From: Artemisia argyi
Lineage: Eukaryota; Streptophyta; Magnoliopsida; Asterales; Asteraceae
Direction of reading: 5' to 3'
NCBI GenBank assembly: GCA_030686995.1
Contig: CM060704.1
Span: 114,616,042-114,680,041, forward strand
DNA: 64,000 nt
Shown: positions 49,508 through 62,364 of the stretch, piece after piece
How the letters are laid out: every line of letters starts with the position of its first letter
Numbering within the stretch: the first letter of the stretch is position 1
Notes under the pieces: generated by a model
Databases searched by the model: none
Told to the model about the DNA's origin: nothing
Seen by the model: the letters and a program-made list of their open reading frames with translations, nothing else
Made by a program: the position numbers and the translations under genes

Positions 49508-52488
49508 ATGATGGGACTGAAAAGACGTTATAGTGAGGACGACGAAGAGGAGGAGAAGGAATGGGATGGATCGGGTCCCTCTAAACAAGAACCAGAGGAA
49601 AATGGATATTCAAAGTGAGTTATTCAGATTTTGTGAAACAGCTGACAGTTGCATGTTTTTGATTATTTGTGAATGTTATTGATGCGGGTACTGTTTTCTT
49701 TGTAGTGATGCTACTAATGTGGTGCAGCCGTTTATATCAGCAGAATTTGAGGGGATGTTGGAACGGTTAATCCGAAGACAGGTACTGACATGTCCTCTCT
49801 GCTTTTATTTCATTACTTTGTAAAGAACAATTTTGAGTAAATGCTTATGTGTTTCTTATTAGGTACGAGATGAGGTGCAGCGTGTATTAGAGAGGTTCTT
49901 TGGAAATTTACCAAGGTTGTATCTCCATCTCAATTTCAAACTTGTCATCTGCACATATTGTTTTCCTTTCATAAGATCTTGACGAGCATAGCATGCCGTT
50001 CAAAATAAAAAATCTGCTTGAGCATAGAATATGACTCCTGTTTATTTGGTATGTAACAGTTTTGCATTTCTTCTTTCTAGGTGTCCTTCTGATGCACTTG
50101 AATCACGTGGTACGACGTCATTTCAGCTTCGTTTTCAGACTAAGATGGGTCGTACATATTTCACTGGCAATAGGATAGAGTCTGAGCACAATAGTGCTAT
50201 CCGATTAGTACTATTTGATGTTAATTCAAATAGGATCGTATCAAATGGACCCTTATCTTCACTAAAGGTAGTGATTGTTCCTCTTGATGGTGATTTTTCT
50301 GCTGACGATCATGAAGATTGGTCTCAGACTGATTTTGATACCAAAGTTATATCTGCAAGAGATGGCAAAAGGCCGTTATTGACAGGGGATTTGGTACTGA
50401 CTTTGAGAGAAGGTGTTGCGGATTTAGGTGATCTAGTTTTTACTGATAATTCGAGTTGGAGGAGAAGTAGGAAGTTTAGGATAGGGGCAAAAGTCCAAAA
50501 TTCAGAAGTGAGAATCAGGGAAGCAAGAAGTGAAGCGTTTGTGGTCAAAGATCAAAGAGGAGAGTGTAAGTTCCCCTTTCTATGTTTAATTCATTTCATT
50601 TATTGTCTTGATCACTATCCTAGACCATTTCTAATGGTAGGGTGTTTGGATGTGCATTTTGACTGTGACTATGTGATATTAGATAAACAGAATTAGCGAA
50701 TGAGTTGTGTTCATATGGGATGTAGGAATAGATGTAACTGTATCTTACTCTGATGAGACAACCAATTCAAGAACCCTGAATTATTTTTATTTCAGCTATC
50801 TATACTTGTTGCTTATGGATTTTTTTTATTTTTATTTTATTTTTTTATTTTTTTTTGAAATTGTTTAGCATACATGAAGCACCATCCTCCATCCTTGAAT
50901 GATGAGGTATGGCGCTTGGAAAAGATAGCAAAAGGTGGGAAATTGGATACGCGTTTGGGATTACGCAACATATATACCTTGAAAGACTTTCTACAAGTGT
51001 ATACTACTAACGAGTCCTCATTATGCATGGTAATAGATTCTCCTTGTAGTTATTTCCATACTTTTATGAACTTGTAATGGATGAATAACCATAATTTTTC
51101 ACCTCGAAAATATAGCTACTCGGCGGGCCCAATAACACCATATGGAAGACAATTATCAAGCACGCCAAAACTTGTGTTTTAGATGACAAGGTGTACATGT
51201 ACAGCTGTGCAGATGGGATCGGGATCTTGTTCAATTCCATTTTGGAGGTTGTGGGTGCAACTTTTGATGGTGAAAATTATCTCTCCATTAATGTACTTGA
51301 TGATTTTCAGAAGGTTTGTACTTCATACCCTGATGTGACAGGGATCATGATATTGCTCAATCCAATTATGAGCATTCAACTGATGTTTTTAATGTATATT
51401 GGCAGACTATTGTAGAAGGGATAAAGCAACAAGTTTACAAAGAATGGGCCGGGATGATACCAATTGATGATCTGTCAGTGGTTGCAACACCAGTGCTAGC
51501 TGCCAACCTTCACGGTGACATTCTTAGAAGTGCTAGTTTAGGTATGCAGGATTTTAATACCTCCTTTCCACACCAAGATACATAAACCTTTGGTGTGAAT
51601 GTTTCATGTACAACTCAATTTACAATATTACTTTATATCCCAGCTCTTGTTTCACAAACTGTTTGTTCTCCTTGGCTCCTTTTAATTTTATATGAACTTC
51701 CAATACTTCACGCAAAAAGGGAGAAAATAAAGTATATCCTTTAATATAGGGACGGAAACGGGTAAGGCTTTGGTATGGGTCAAGTTGGGTTGATCCCCGA
51801 AACAATTGTCCAGATTTGTCTTTAAGAAAGTGATATAGTTTGTTAAATATGATTACGAAAATTGTATTAGGTCAGTAATTATCTAAATTTCTGAGGGAAA
51901 TAATTTAGAAAGGCTAAATGCATTAAAAATGCATCTTTGGTCTTTTTTGACCCGTTTGACCCATTTGACATGTTTCCTTCAAGTAATTTGCTTTTACCCA
52001 TTAGTGATAACCATAACTCAAATCGTCCATTCACAAGTAAAGTGTTGGAAATTAGACATCGTGGATTCATGTGAATTCCGTACTAACAAAAAGGGTTGGA
52101 AATTAAAAACTGGTCTTAATGTTGTTTATCTGTGAATGACTTTTAATTATTGGTATAGTTATTGTATCTCTTGTTGCTTATAGAACCTTAATGTTTTACA
52201 GATCAATTGCAAATGCAGATTTCACACCCATATAGTAGTGGCTTGAATGGTAGCAGTCATCTGGGAGTTGCTGTGGATTATGATGCTTTTGATCTTCCAG
52301 ATGGAATATCACCGAACAATCAGGCTATGGATTTGGATTTTTCTGATTTTGACGGCAGTTTATCAAGAAACGGGTCACCCAGGGGAAGATGGTGCAAGAT
52401 CAAAGCTGCCATGAGATGGGTTACCGTTTTGAAAGATATAAACAGAAGAATGTCAGAGTTTAATCTGTTTTATAGTTACTCGCCATAA
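49508..52488 (+). CDS. CBP60: CALMODULIN-BINDING PROTEIN 60 family transcription factor, 500 aa, 8 exons
   Basis: Exons: 49508-49614, 49706-49781, 49863-49915, 50081-50565, 50869-51029, 51116-51313, 51406-51541, 52202-52488. All are GT-AG, phases agree, and the total is 501 codons with TAA. The N-terminus [20 protein letters not shown] has the usual KR-plus-acidic start. The conserved calmodulin_bind/DNA-binding core spans about residues 45-375 ([72 protein letters not shown]). The C-terminal basic amphipathic segment [20 protein letters not shown] (from about 466) is the expected calmodulin-binding site of the CBP60a-f type. Members control salicylic-acid and immunity genes in the nucleus; which member this is cannot be said. 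A TATA box lies at 49435. The ATG is at 49508; a second ATG follows immediately at 49511. Confidence 0.93.
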
Positions 52489-53922
52489 AGTTGTTGGTAT
52501 CTATGGTTTACTTAGTAAGTCAAGTTATTATCTTATCTGAGGTGAAAAATTTCACTGAAGTTCAGGGGTAAGTTTCTCCTATGAGGATAGTTCTGTGGCT
52601 GGCATTATCTTCTTTGTCGCCCTACATCTAATTTTGATGTTTAAAATGTATCATGTAATGAATATTTTGGTATTTTGTGTGAATTCTCCTTGTTTAATTG
52701 AAATCCATGTGAATATTGAATTGATGTTTAGGTTTCTTGAGTTATGATGCTGAGTACATTACTTGGAAGCGACAATAGTCAAAAGCTCGAAATACATATT
52801 TTTTAGGTGCACACATCAAAAAACAGACTGTACTGGTTATCCCCCTCGGAGAAAGATAGGTAACTTCTTACTAAGCATGGTGAAAATAGATTCAGATCAA
52901 CTATATTGCCAAAGAAAGTTATTGTGTACTGTCACAAAAACTGTATAAGATGTGTATTTAATCACAAGTCTATGACTTTCTCTAGTTTCTTGATGTACAA
53001 AATAATGTAGTCCAAACTAAAGACAAAGATGAGCAAAAGTTTAAAGCACAAGAATGGCACCAAACAGCAAAAAATCAGCACAGCGCACCAAGTTAAAGGA
53101 CATAACAAATCATAGCAGAATTAATAAAGATATTAGTCTAATACTAATCCAAAATGAACCTAACATCAAAATGCAATAAATAGCACAAGCTTTAAGTGTC
53201 ATTTAAAATAAAAAATAGCCTTAATGTTTAAGCAAAGGTGCCCTAAACTCCTAATCATGCTAAACGCCTTGGATATCAGAACCCGACTTCAATCTAATAA
53301 GTGGAAACTAATCACAAATACAAGTGAATATACACCATAAGAAAGTCATGATCCCTAAACTCCTAATCATGCTAAACGCCTTGGATATCAGAACCCGACT
53401 TCAATCTAATAAGTGGAAACTAATCACAAATACAAGTGAATATACACCATAAGAAAGTCATGATCCACTTATGACAGTTAAAATTGGAATCCTCAAAAAC
53501 CTGAAGATGAACAATATTCGTATCCATAAAAAGAAACAATGATGGTGTATTATCCCATAGATTAATAAAAACTATATAGTGCATACACCAGAAAACAGGC
53601 AGATCTAAGGAATTGGCAATTCCCAAGTAGATAACGAAAGAAAGACCAAAATGAGGGAAAATTCTATAAATCCCAATTTGAAAAGTAAAATGCCTCCACA
53701 TAGAGAAATAACATATTGCTTAAAAATAATTCATAAACACTTCATCGATATTGATTGTAAGAGAACTGAACCCCTCCATAAACTTCAACCACACTACCCC
53801 ACAACCGTACACCGCACTAACCTCGAGAAAAATCTGAAAATATAAATCCATACGAATACATTAAAAACCTAGTACAACTATTTGTATAAAATTTGAAATA
53901 AGCATGTATATGCACATACCTT
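52489..53922. other. Intergenic region between two convergent genes
   Basis: Holds the 3' ends of CBP60 (+) and importin alpha (-). The notable feature is a 112-bp tandem duplication at 53241-53464. Frames at 52763 (+) and 53420 (-) have no recognisable family. Confidence 0.55.
53241..53464. repeat. Perfect 112-bp tandem duplication
   Basis: CCCTAAACTCCTAATCATGC starts at 53241 and 53353. I find no difference between the two copies, so the duplication is recent or an assembly artefact. Confidence 0.92.
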
Positions 53923-56900
53923 CTATTGGTTAAAGTTGAAGCCACCATTGGGAACAGAAACATCACCACCTCCAAAATTGAAACCAGGCTGGGCGCCCTC
54001 GCCAGGTGGCATTGCATCATCCTCTTCCTCCAACCAATATGTCTCGAGAAGCTTCACTGCCTTCTCGTATATCTCATTGTTATCGTGACTCTGTAGGTTC
54101 TCGATTTTCTCCAACCCTTCGGCATCATCAATCATTTGGGCATAAAGATTAACATCTCCTGATCTTCCCAAACTCTTCTCAGCTTCACCAACCTTCAATA
54201 TGTTCTCAAGCCCCTCTAAACAAACAGTCACAATTCTAGGGTCTGGACAGATAAGTAGGTCACACAGCGGTTTAATGCATCCCTGATTAACAAGATACCT
54301 ACAATAGTTGTATGATAAAATCATCAATAACAGAAAGAGGAAAATAACGTAAACAGACATTTAAACATTCCTTGTAAAGAATCTTACTTAATTTGATCAT
54401 GGCTTCCACCAGAAGTGGCATTTGAAATAGCCCATGCAGCCTCCTTCTTGATGTCAAATTCTGCATTCCCAAGCAAATGAACTAGAGGTCCAATGATATT
54501 TGCTTCGATCACTGTCTGTAGAAACAAGAAATAGACAGTCAAAGATGCAGCAGAATGAAAAAAGCTGAAATTTCATCGAGGATGAACAAGTATTGCATCC
54601 CGTGCAAGCTCATACTTCCATAAGTAATCAGTGAACGTCTCTGACCTGAATCTGCTCCTTGTTGCCAGCAGTTATGTTTGATATAGTCCAACAAGCTTCC
54701 TTCTTAATGCTTTTTTTGTGATTATTGCTCAACAGGTTCAAAAGACAAGGCAGTGCTTGATGATTGATGATATACTACAACACATACAAACACAAATGAA
54801 ATGGGTCAACCATGCTTGTAAAGAGGGAGCACATTATCAGAACTTTACTTCAGTTTCTGCTACAATTAATGAACTCTATATTATTTCTTATATCACATAA
54901 AAGTAACTTATATAAAATAACTACATATGCCATCAAACAACATTTTTCTTTGCAACAATAAACAAAAGAACAAGCTCCACAACTATCTAGTTATCCCTGT
55001 CCCAAGCAGAATACAATAAAACTGAAAATCGTTTTCAAGAGCAAAAAACAAGGTTCTAGGTCTACTATAGCGTGGTGAATTGTTAAAAACCCAGGATCAC
55101 CATTATCTGCTTACTCCCATAAGAGGAACAGGTTGATAGTGTACTGGTCTCCAATATATTAACCAATTCAAAAGACAACAGGATGTCTCTAATATCACGT
55201 TTATTTGCTACAAAATATACAACGTTTAGGTGTATGCCTTGGTTAAACAGATTCAAACAGTGCCTTAATTTTGGGAAGTAAGGAGCATAGCTTTAGTATT
55301 TAGGCAATGTGTCATTACTAAAAATGAATGTCATACTATAGCTTTAGTATTCAAGTAATGGGTCATAACCAAGCAAGTACGAACACCAGACATATGCAAA
55401 GTAGTTGCTTCATCACAATGACATAGTTAGGTTTAAAACTTTTGGAAGTACCAAGAGGGAATGGAATATAAAAACATCAGCTAATGAGAGCATGTTGGCG
55501 GAATGAGGTAAAATAAACAAGAAAACATCAAGTCCACATTTTACAAGCCTACAAAGATATACTCCACTACTCATTCCTCCAAAGTTGCCTTACTTCTCTT
55601 TCCAGGATGTTCTCAAAATACACTAACCATTTACTACAAAAATATGACTATTCTAAACTTAACTCTTTAGAAAGTTAAACTTCACTTTAATTTGAGTTAA
55701 AAATCAGCAGAGAACAAGAAAATAATATTTGTTTCTGGTAGTCAAAGAGTACTTTCTGATCAGCGTTTCTGGCCAGCAAGAATGATTAGTGGAGAAATGA
55801 CGCAAGTATGACACTAGATGCAGTAAGTTTTCCAAGCATAACATGACAAACTATATGAAATTTTGTGGATCCTAACATCCTACTGCACTAAGAGTTGTCT
55901 TAGACCGATACCTGAGTTTGCATATCATCACCAGTAACTATGTTTCCAACCGTGCGAAGAGCAGGGATGAGCACTGACGGAGAAGGATGACTGAAACACA
56001 GATGATCCAAATTGCAGAATATGAGAAGCTAAAAAGACCTAAAGATAGCATAAGTAGACCAAAAATGATTAGCACACTCACTTCAGTAACTCAACAAGTC
56101 TGGGGCATACATTCGCTTCAATTACAGCCTGGATTTTATCATTTGTACCATCTGAAAGATACGAGAGTGCCCAGCAAGCATCGGTCAACACTTCTTCATC
56201 ATTTGAATGAATAAGTTGCTGTAGAGCCGGCAGTGCAGGTCTTGTCTAACAAAACACATAGCGAAAAAAATACGATCAATCAATATGCAGATGACATAAA
56301 CAAAGGAAGAAATACATATAGATAGTGATGATAGGACTCCTTAACAAGCCACAGTATTCAAACACCAACCTGATCAAATGAAGGTTGGGGTTTGCCTCTA
56401 CAGAAGTTGGAAAGTGTCCATGTGGCGTTTCGCAACATAGACAACTTTGCGTGCTCATTCAACTGGGCTAGTAAAGGGATCAAAGCACCTTGCCCAAGTA
56501 CAAGATCACGGCACTTAGGTGAATCACCAGCAACATTCCCTAATGCCCATACAGCCTACACGCAGATAAAGGGAACTGATATTAAATTCATTTCAAATTA
56601 AAACTGCTTAATTGAACATTAAGATAATGCTTTACAGACAATTCACAAACTAAAGAAAGAGCATACAGAAAGTGAAAATAATTAACCTGCTCCCGAACAT
56701 CATCACTAGGAGATGCAAGAAGTTTCACAAAGATTGGAACAGCATTATGTTCAATCACCACTTTTGTGTGGTCAGATGTGCCCGAAGCAATATTAGTCAA
56801 AGCCCAAGCTGCCTCAAACTACAGCATAAAGAAAATATACATATATTATTATACGAAAAGAAAGAATTGTGTGTATACAAAAGTTTTTGCACACCAATTA

Positions 56901-58321
56901 AAGGTCAAAAACTCAAAAGTGTTAAAAGTACATAACTCACCTGTAGTTGAGGAAAATCCTCCCTCACAAGAAACTCAACAAAGCGAGGAACGACACCTGA
57001 TTGAATAACTTCTTCAATAGGAGGGCTGCGTTCTGAAACAAAAGAATATTTCAAATTAGACAGCCTGTACAACAACCGTGACAGTTTAAACATAAAATAA
57101 GAATAACAAAACATTAAAAACAAAGAACAGCCATTTAAAGAAAGATTAATGATGGTGTACCTATCGACAAAAGCTTGCGGAACTGAGTGGTTGCCTCAAG
57201 TTGCAAATTATTATCGTTAGACCACACTCCTGCAACCATCGCAGGTAGGTTCTCTAACTGCAACAACCAAAACCTCAGTTAAACACAAACTTTTGAATCA
57301 AGAGACCGATACATGAACTTTACGTTATATGAATCAAGAGACCGATACAAGTACTTTATGTTATATGAATCATTTCAGAAATATAGTTTTGTATTAGTTT
57401 TAGTGTCGGCAATTTTTTCACATCCTACACCACCTATTTCACAAATGCCTCCAGCGATGCTTGAACCCACAACCTTGAGGTTGGTGGGCAACTCACATAC
57501 CACAAGACCAAAGGCCTTGGATGCCATTTCTCTTAATTTTCTAGAGTGATTAAAAGTACAAGACCTCCTAATCCAGATTGTACAAGGCATGAAATATACA
57601 ATTTAAATGTAGCTCTCAAATGCCACAGCAGATTTCGTTATAATATTTATCAATCAGAACATCTACTACAATGATGTGTGCAACATATATTCCATAGTAC
57701 ATTTACAAATAAAATTTGAAGGGTGTTTGTTTAACGGGCTTATGTGCTTATTTGATTTCAGCTTATATTTCATAAGCCCCAATTTTCCGCCTTATTTTGA
57801 GACTTATGAGCTTATCTTATATGAGTTTATCATATCATGATAAAACTTATATAAGCCCACAAGTCTCAAAATAAGCCGGAAAATTTGAGCTTATGAAATA
57901 TAAGCCGAAAAACAAATAAGCTCATAAGCCACGTATAAGTTTAAACAAACACCCCCTTAGTAAACCAATGAGGAGATATATCGTAAGCCCTAGGTCATCC
58001 TTTTGAAAGCACAAACAGCTATTATTTTAAGTTTTCAATCAGTCAAAGGGGGTGTTTGGATTAGCTTATTTATCCAGCTTATGGGCTTATTTGAATTTGG
58101 AAAAAGCCGATAAGCTCGTTTTTTAGAGCTTATATCTAGTTGAGCATATTGGCTTAAGCCAATAAGGGGACTTTGATAAGCTCCAAAGAATGAGCTTATC
58201 GGCTATTCCAAAATCAAATAAGCTCATAAGCCGGATAAATAAGCTAATCCAAACACCCCAAAATTTATAAACAAGTTTCAAACCCCAAACATTAGAATCT
58301 AACTTATAAACCCTAAAAATT

Positions 58322-58371
<50 letters not shown>

Positions 58372-58592
58372 TTTTCATTAGCAGAAGCAGATTGAAGATT
58401 AGACTGCAAGGGAAACTGACTAGCACCACCAGCAACCGCTTCACGTCTCTTCTTCTGCAAATTCTCTTCTCGTTTATTCTTACGAATCTCCACCATGTTA
58501 TCCTCTCTTCTCCGCCTACCTTCATCGGCATCTACGGCGACCTTGTAGCGGTTACGACGCACCTCCGTCCTGGCGTTAGGTCGAAGAGACAT
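53923..58592 (-). CDS. IMPA: Importin subunit alpha, 535 aa, 10 exons
   Basis: Nuclear-import adaptor that binds the classical NLS of cargo and importin beta in the cytoplasm. Exons in gene order: 58592-58368, 57257-57161, 57032-56941, 56818-56687, 56555-56370, 56245-56082, 55990-55912, 54774-54646, 54515-54388, 54298-53923. All are GT-AG, phases agree, and the sum is 536 codons. Start [20 protein letters not shown] leads into the importin-beta-binding domain (residues 1-75) with basic clusters RRRR and KKRR. About ten armadillo repeats follow (such as [68 protein letters not shown]), each carrying the W-x3-N ladder that grips the NLS. The acidic C-terminus (WLEEEDDAM) and Gly/Phe-rich tail end at TAG 53925. 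A telo-box-like AAACCCTAA lies upstream (minus strand, 58730-58738). Intron 1 starts with a very long T run and carries two MITEs. Confidence 0.96.
57721..57955. mobile_element. MITE in intron 1 of importin alpha
   Basis: GGGTGTTTGTTTAA (57721) faces TTTAAACAAACACCC (to about 57955). Arms share GCTTATTTGATTTCAGCTTA-type blocks with the family copies at 40469, 43951 and 58048. Confidence 0.7.
58048..58259. mobile_element. MITE with about 50-bp inverted ends, intron 1 of importin alpha
   Basis: GGGGTGTTTGGATTAGCTTA (58049) and its complement ending CCCC at 58259 pair almost perfectly over about 50 bases per arm, leaving a short centre. It is the most regular foldback of the four related copies. 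Confidence 0.78.
58325..58366. repeat. Poly-A (poly-T on the gene strand) run of about 42
   Basis: It lies immediately inside intron 1 of importin alpha: on the coding strand the donor GT at 58367-58366 opens directly into the T run. Confidence 0.95.
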
Positions 58593-61135
58593 GTTTAGTG
58601 GAAGGGGTTGAAAATGAAGAGGACAGAAGAGGTGTGTGTTTGTTTATAAAGACAAGTAAGTGTGGTGTGGTGGGAGTGAAGAAGAAGACGGACAGGCAGG
58701 CGGGCGGGCCGATCTCCAATAATGGGTTTTAGGGTTTTCAAAATGTGCCTTTTAAACCTGCTCCTTTTCAATTTTCATTTTTTCTTTTAGGTGTTTTATG
58801 GGCTCACGTTATCAAAGTTATGAGTATTTTGATATTTAGATTAAGGTTGCAAAAATCGTGAATCGATAGTCGGGTGTTCAATCACCTTGTAACTTGTAAT
58901 CAGTCTAGGCGAGATTAATCGGTGATTAATAGGATTGGCATTTTTTTGGCAAATTTTAGGTATTTCCGTCAAATTTTGTGTATTTCTGGCAAGTTTTATG
59001 TATTTTCGGTAAGATGTTTTCTAAAAAACAACTTGTAATAGATTTAAACAGTTACTATAAGTGATCAAAATAAGTTTACGATGAGTTTTGGGTACTTCAT
59101 GCAAGATTTGTAGGTTTTCGGCAAGTTTGACCACCAATGACCGTCGGGATCGCCGTTAACCACAGTTGACCTATTTGTTTGACCCAGTTATATAAATCAG
59201 AAAGGTTGGTGGCCCTGTAACGCCTAGATGGTGATTAATCGGCCTTGTGGACCTTTTTTTGCAAGACTGATTTAGACTGATCGGTAAAAGAGCGGTGAGT
59301 TATGGCTTTTTTTTCTTTTTTTCATTTTTTTTTTCTTTTTTTAAGAGTGAAATATAGTATTTATCAAATAATGAAAAACAAACCAACCATGGCAATCACA
59401 AACAACTCATGGAATTTGATCATAACAAATGCCTTAACACATTCCAATTAATACAAATACAAACCAAACAACTAAAACAAATTACACTGATCATCAATAC
59501 TTCTCATGAGCATCATCTAACATATAGATCATCAGAAAGCATCTATGACATTCAGTTTCCATTCCAATCAGCTACCAATGAAGAATGGTTAATGCATATT
59601 GTGACAACTGACGTTTTTGGGTTAATACTTGATTATAAACTTGAAGTCTTACATTAAACATGTGATTACTTGACTTTACGTATAACCGTTAGGTTCTTCC
59701 GGGCATAACGAGAAACACCTTTGAACGTATTCAGGCACTAGACTAAGTTTAGTCTATGTTTAACAAGTACCTTATTCCTCTCATAAGCATGATTCATAAG
59801 CCATATGCATTCAGTTTTATAAGTTTTACGTAAACCATCTAAGACTTGTATTACGCCTCATACATGCATGCACAACATACCCAATACCCTCACCACTTTT
59901 ACTAATACATAAATAACACTTATACCTTTCAAAAATCAACATTTTCCTCCCATTTTAGCTAGAAAAACCAGCTACCCAAAAATAATGGTTCAACATATGC
60001 TTTTCAAACTTATAAACCCCTACCCTAACCATGTCACCATAAAAAGCTAGCAAGTCTTGGAAACATCCCTTCCTCTTGTCCCCATCAACATGCACGGTTC
60101 TAGGAGGATTTACAAGCCCCAACACACAACAAATCCACAATTGTCCTTTTCCATTCTAAGAATTACAATAGCTTGTGATACCTAATGACATTTTGACCCA
60201 TTCAAAAAATATCACTATATAAAGAGCTAACCAGTAACCATATTTTACACACTTAAACACTATGATACATTCTTAATCTCAGCTCTATCTAGTAGTATTC
60301 AAGCAAGGGTGAAGGTTTTATAAGGGCTCCTTAAGAGTTGATAAGAAATCTAGGGTTTTGGAAGTTGGAAATTAGGGTTTTCTAGGTTTTGTAGTTGTTC
60401 TTTACACCAATCTTTGTAAGCATCTCATATAACTCTTTTTCATTCATATTTAAAATATTAAGCATCATTTCATATCACATTGTTAGATTTGTAGTGTTAG
60501 AAGTTGTTTTAAATTTAGTTGTAATTAACCTTGAATCTGCCTATAAAATGGCCTTTCTTGCTAGCTAGTTTTAATCACTTTAAATAACCCTTTTGGAAAA
60601 TCTCCTTTCACCACATTTTGATATGGTCTTATGCAAATTCATAATTTTTGGAAATTTATTAGTGTTTTTAAACATTTTCACACGACGAGTTACCTAACAT
60701 CTCAAGCTGGTGGAAGACATGTCTTTTTAGGAAAAAACGAGAGTTATAGCCTCGCAAAGTCGGGCAAAATTTTGGAAGAAAACTGATTATTTAGGACAAC
60801 AGCTTTTAAGGCCTATATGGGTATCTAAAACATGATTTCACTAAAGGAGGCTGTAGGATCTACTCCTTGATAGATCTTTGAGCCAATGGATCGATAGCTT
60901 GCCAATGTAATCAAAAGCAATGCTATATGGAAAATCTCTGTATACTTGTATCTATGCGGAATTTAAACACAACTATGATATACTAATAATGCTCTGATCC
61001 TCTATGGATCTTTTTATTAATTACTAAAGATTAAAAACTAGTCGTGTACAAAACATTCATCCGGGTGTTCTTTTATACTACAAGGAACCCTAACCTCTCT
61101 TACAAGAAAACGTGTAATCTAAGAATATAAAATAT
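58593..61135. other. Non-coding region between importin alpha and the third retrotransposon
   Basis: 58593-58740 is the importin 5' leader and promoter (telo-box-like motif, GGGCGGGCCGAT). 58840-59300 contains GGTGATTAATCGG and several GGCAAGTTTT-GTATTT variants, probably an old repeat. 60170-60800 has a TATA box (CACTATATAAAGAG, 60210) and LTR-like composition, including CACACGACGAGTTACC and GAGTTATAGCCTCG, and may be a decayed gypsy LTR. No coding region is supported. Confidence 0.5.
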
Positions 61136-61532
61136 TGTTAGCATTAAAAATATGTATTATGAAGTGATGGTCATTCTCATATTGTAACTTTGTGTCGTTT
61201 GTTAAGATTAGTAATAGTTTAGTCATTGGGCTTTGGACTTGGTAAGCTAATATGTTATGAGTTAGTTTATGTAAGCCTTGTTATTTAATCATGTATCCAA
61301 GTCCAAGCCCAAGCCCATAGAAAAGCCTTTGTATGGAACTATAAAAGGCACCTTACCTCTCATTTGTAAGGTGTGCTTGTGTGTGTTTTATTAATAAAAG
61401 CTCTCTTTATCTTATTCTCTCTTTATATATTTACACCATACATATACATACATCAAGTCACCATCTTCTCTTCATCTTTACTTCATCTAGTGCTTATATT
61501 TGTGTTAAAGTTGATATATCTAAGGTCCTACA
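61136..61532 (+). repeat. Left LTR of the third retrotransposon
   Basis: Starts TGTTAGCATTAAAA and ends GGTCCTACA, followed after two bases by TGGTATCATTCGCC, a primer site close to initiator Met tRNA. A clear TATA box TATAAAAGG lies at 61340, and AATAAA at 61393. The right LTR is not in the window, so the ends are predicted from TG...CA plus the primer site. Confidence 0.72.
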
Positions 61533-61858
61533 AGTGGTATCATTCGCCTAACAATGATTTAGGAGTGTGTGGTAATCGTATTTTTCAAGTTTTTTCTTAA
61601 AAAGTTGCATTTTTTCTTGTAAAAGTGCACTTTTTCTTTAAAAAGTCTTGATCTTTAAGTGTTTTAGTGTTAAAGTTGTTGTTTTTCTTGAAGCTTTAGT
61701 GATTCTAAGTGTTTTGGGAAAGATTTGATCAAAAGAATCAAGTGGAAAAAGTGTTTTTGGTTGAAAAAATCGGATTTTTTGGCTGTTTGGGACTTCTTAC
61801 GAGTAACTTTTGGTCAAAACCCTTTTCCTTGGAGTAACTTTTGGTCAAAACCCTTTTC

Positions 61859-62054
61859 TTACGAGTAACTTCTTACGAGTAACTTCTTACGAGTAACTTC
61901 CTACGAGTAACTTCTTACGAGTAACTTCCTACGAGTAACTTCTTACGAGTAACTTCCTACGAGTAACTTCTTACGAGTAACTTCTTAGGAGTAACTTCCT
62001 ACGAGTAAGTTCTTAGGAGTAAGTTCTTAGGAGTAACTTCTTACGAGTAAGTTT
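61859..62054. repeat. Fourteen tandem copies of a 14-bp unit, TTACGAGTAACTTC
   Basis: The units run without a gap over 196 bp. Variants are CTACGAG, TTAGGAG and AAGTTC. The core TTAC-GA-GTAA is an inverted repeat. Two copies of a ~32-bp relative containing GGAGTAACTTTTGGTCAAAA precede it (61798-61856). It lies in the leader between primer site and gag. Confidence 0.93.
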
Positions 62055-62205
62055 CAGAATTCTACGCATAACTTCATCAAAGGTCTTCTCTTCGTGCATC
62101 GGTGACTCAGTACTTCCCTAGCTTGGATAAGTTAGTGGAATACTTCGACTTCGGATATCTTTCAAGCTTGGATAAGTTTGAAAGATTTGTTTGGTCTTTT
62201 GAACC

Positions 62206-62364
62206 TTACGCATAAACATTTCTTACGCATAAGTTACAGCTTACGCGTAAAGTTCAAGTTTACGCATAAACTTAGTGTTTACGCATAACCTTAACCTTAC
62301 GCATAAGATTCCAAGTTACGCGTAAGAATCACTGTTTACGCATAAGTTCAGGGTTTATGCATAA
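62206..62364. repeat. Nine spaced copies of TTACGCATAA / TTACGCGTAA
   Basis: Starts at 62206, 62223, 62241, 62260, 62279, 62297, 62316, 62336 and 62355, spaced 17-20 bases. The 10-mer is conserved (one copy is TTATGCATAA) while the spacers do not resemble one another. TTACGCGTAA is a perfect palindrome. Confidence 0.88.

Noticed and set aside
52763..52948. Small cysteine-containing protein downstream of CBP60
   Set aside because: No family, no promoter or splice context; it lies in the probable 3' flank.
54718..54900. Plus-strand frame inside the importin-alpha gene
   Set aside because: It overlaps a conserved importin exon on the other strand.
60170..60800. Solo gypsy LTR or a gene promoter
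   Set aside because: A TATA box and LTR-like composition are present, but I could not find TG...CA ends or a target duplication.
61859..62364. Short repeats as a CRISPR array
   Set aside because: The units are only 10-14 bp, the first array has no spacers, and the host is a plant genome.
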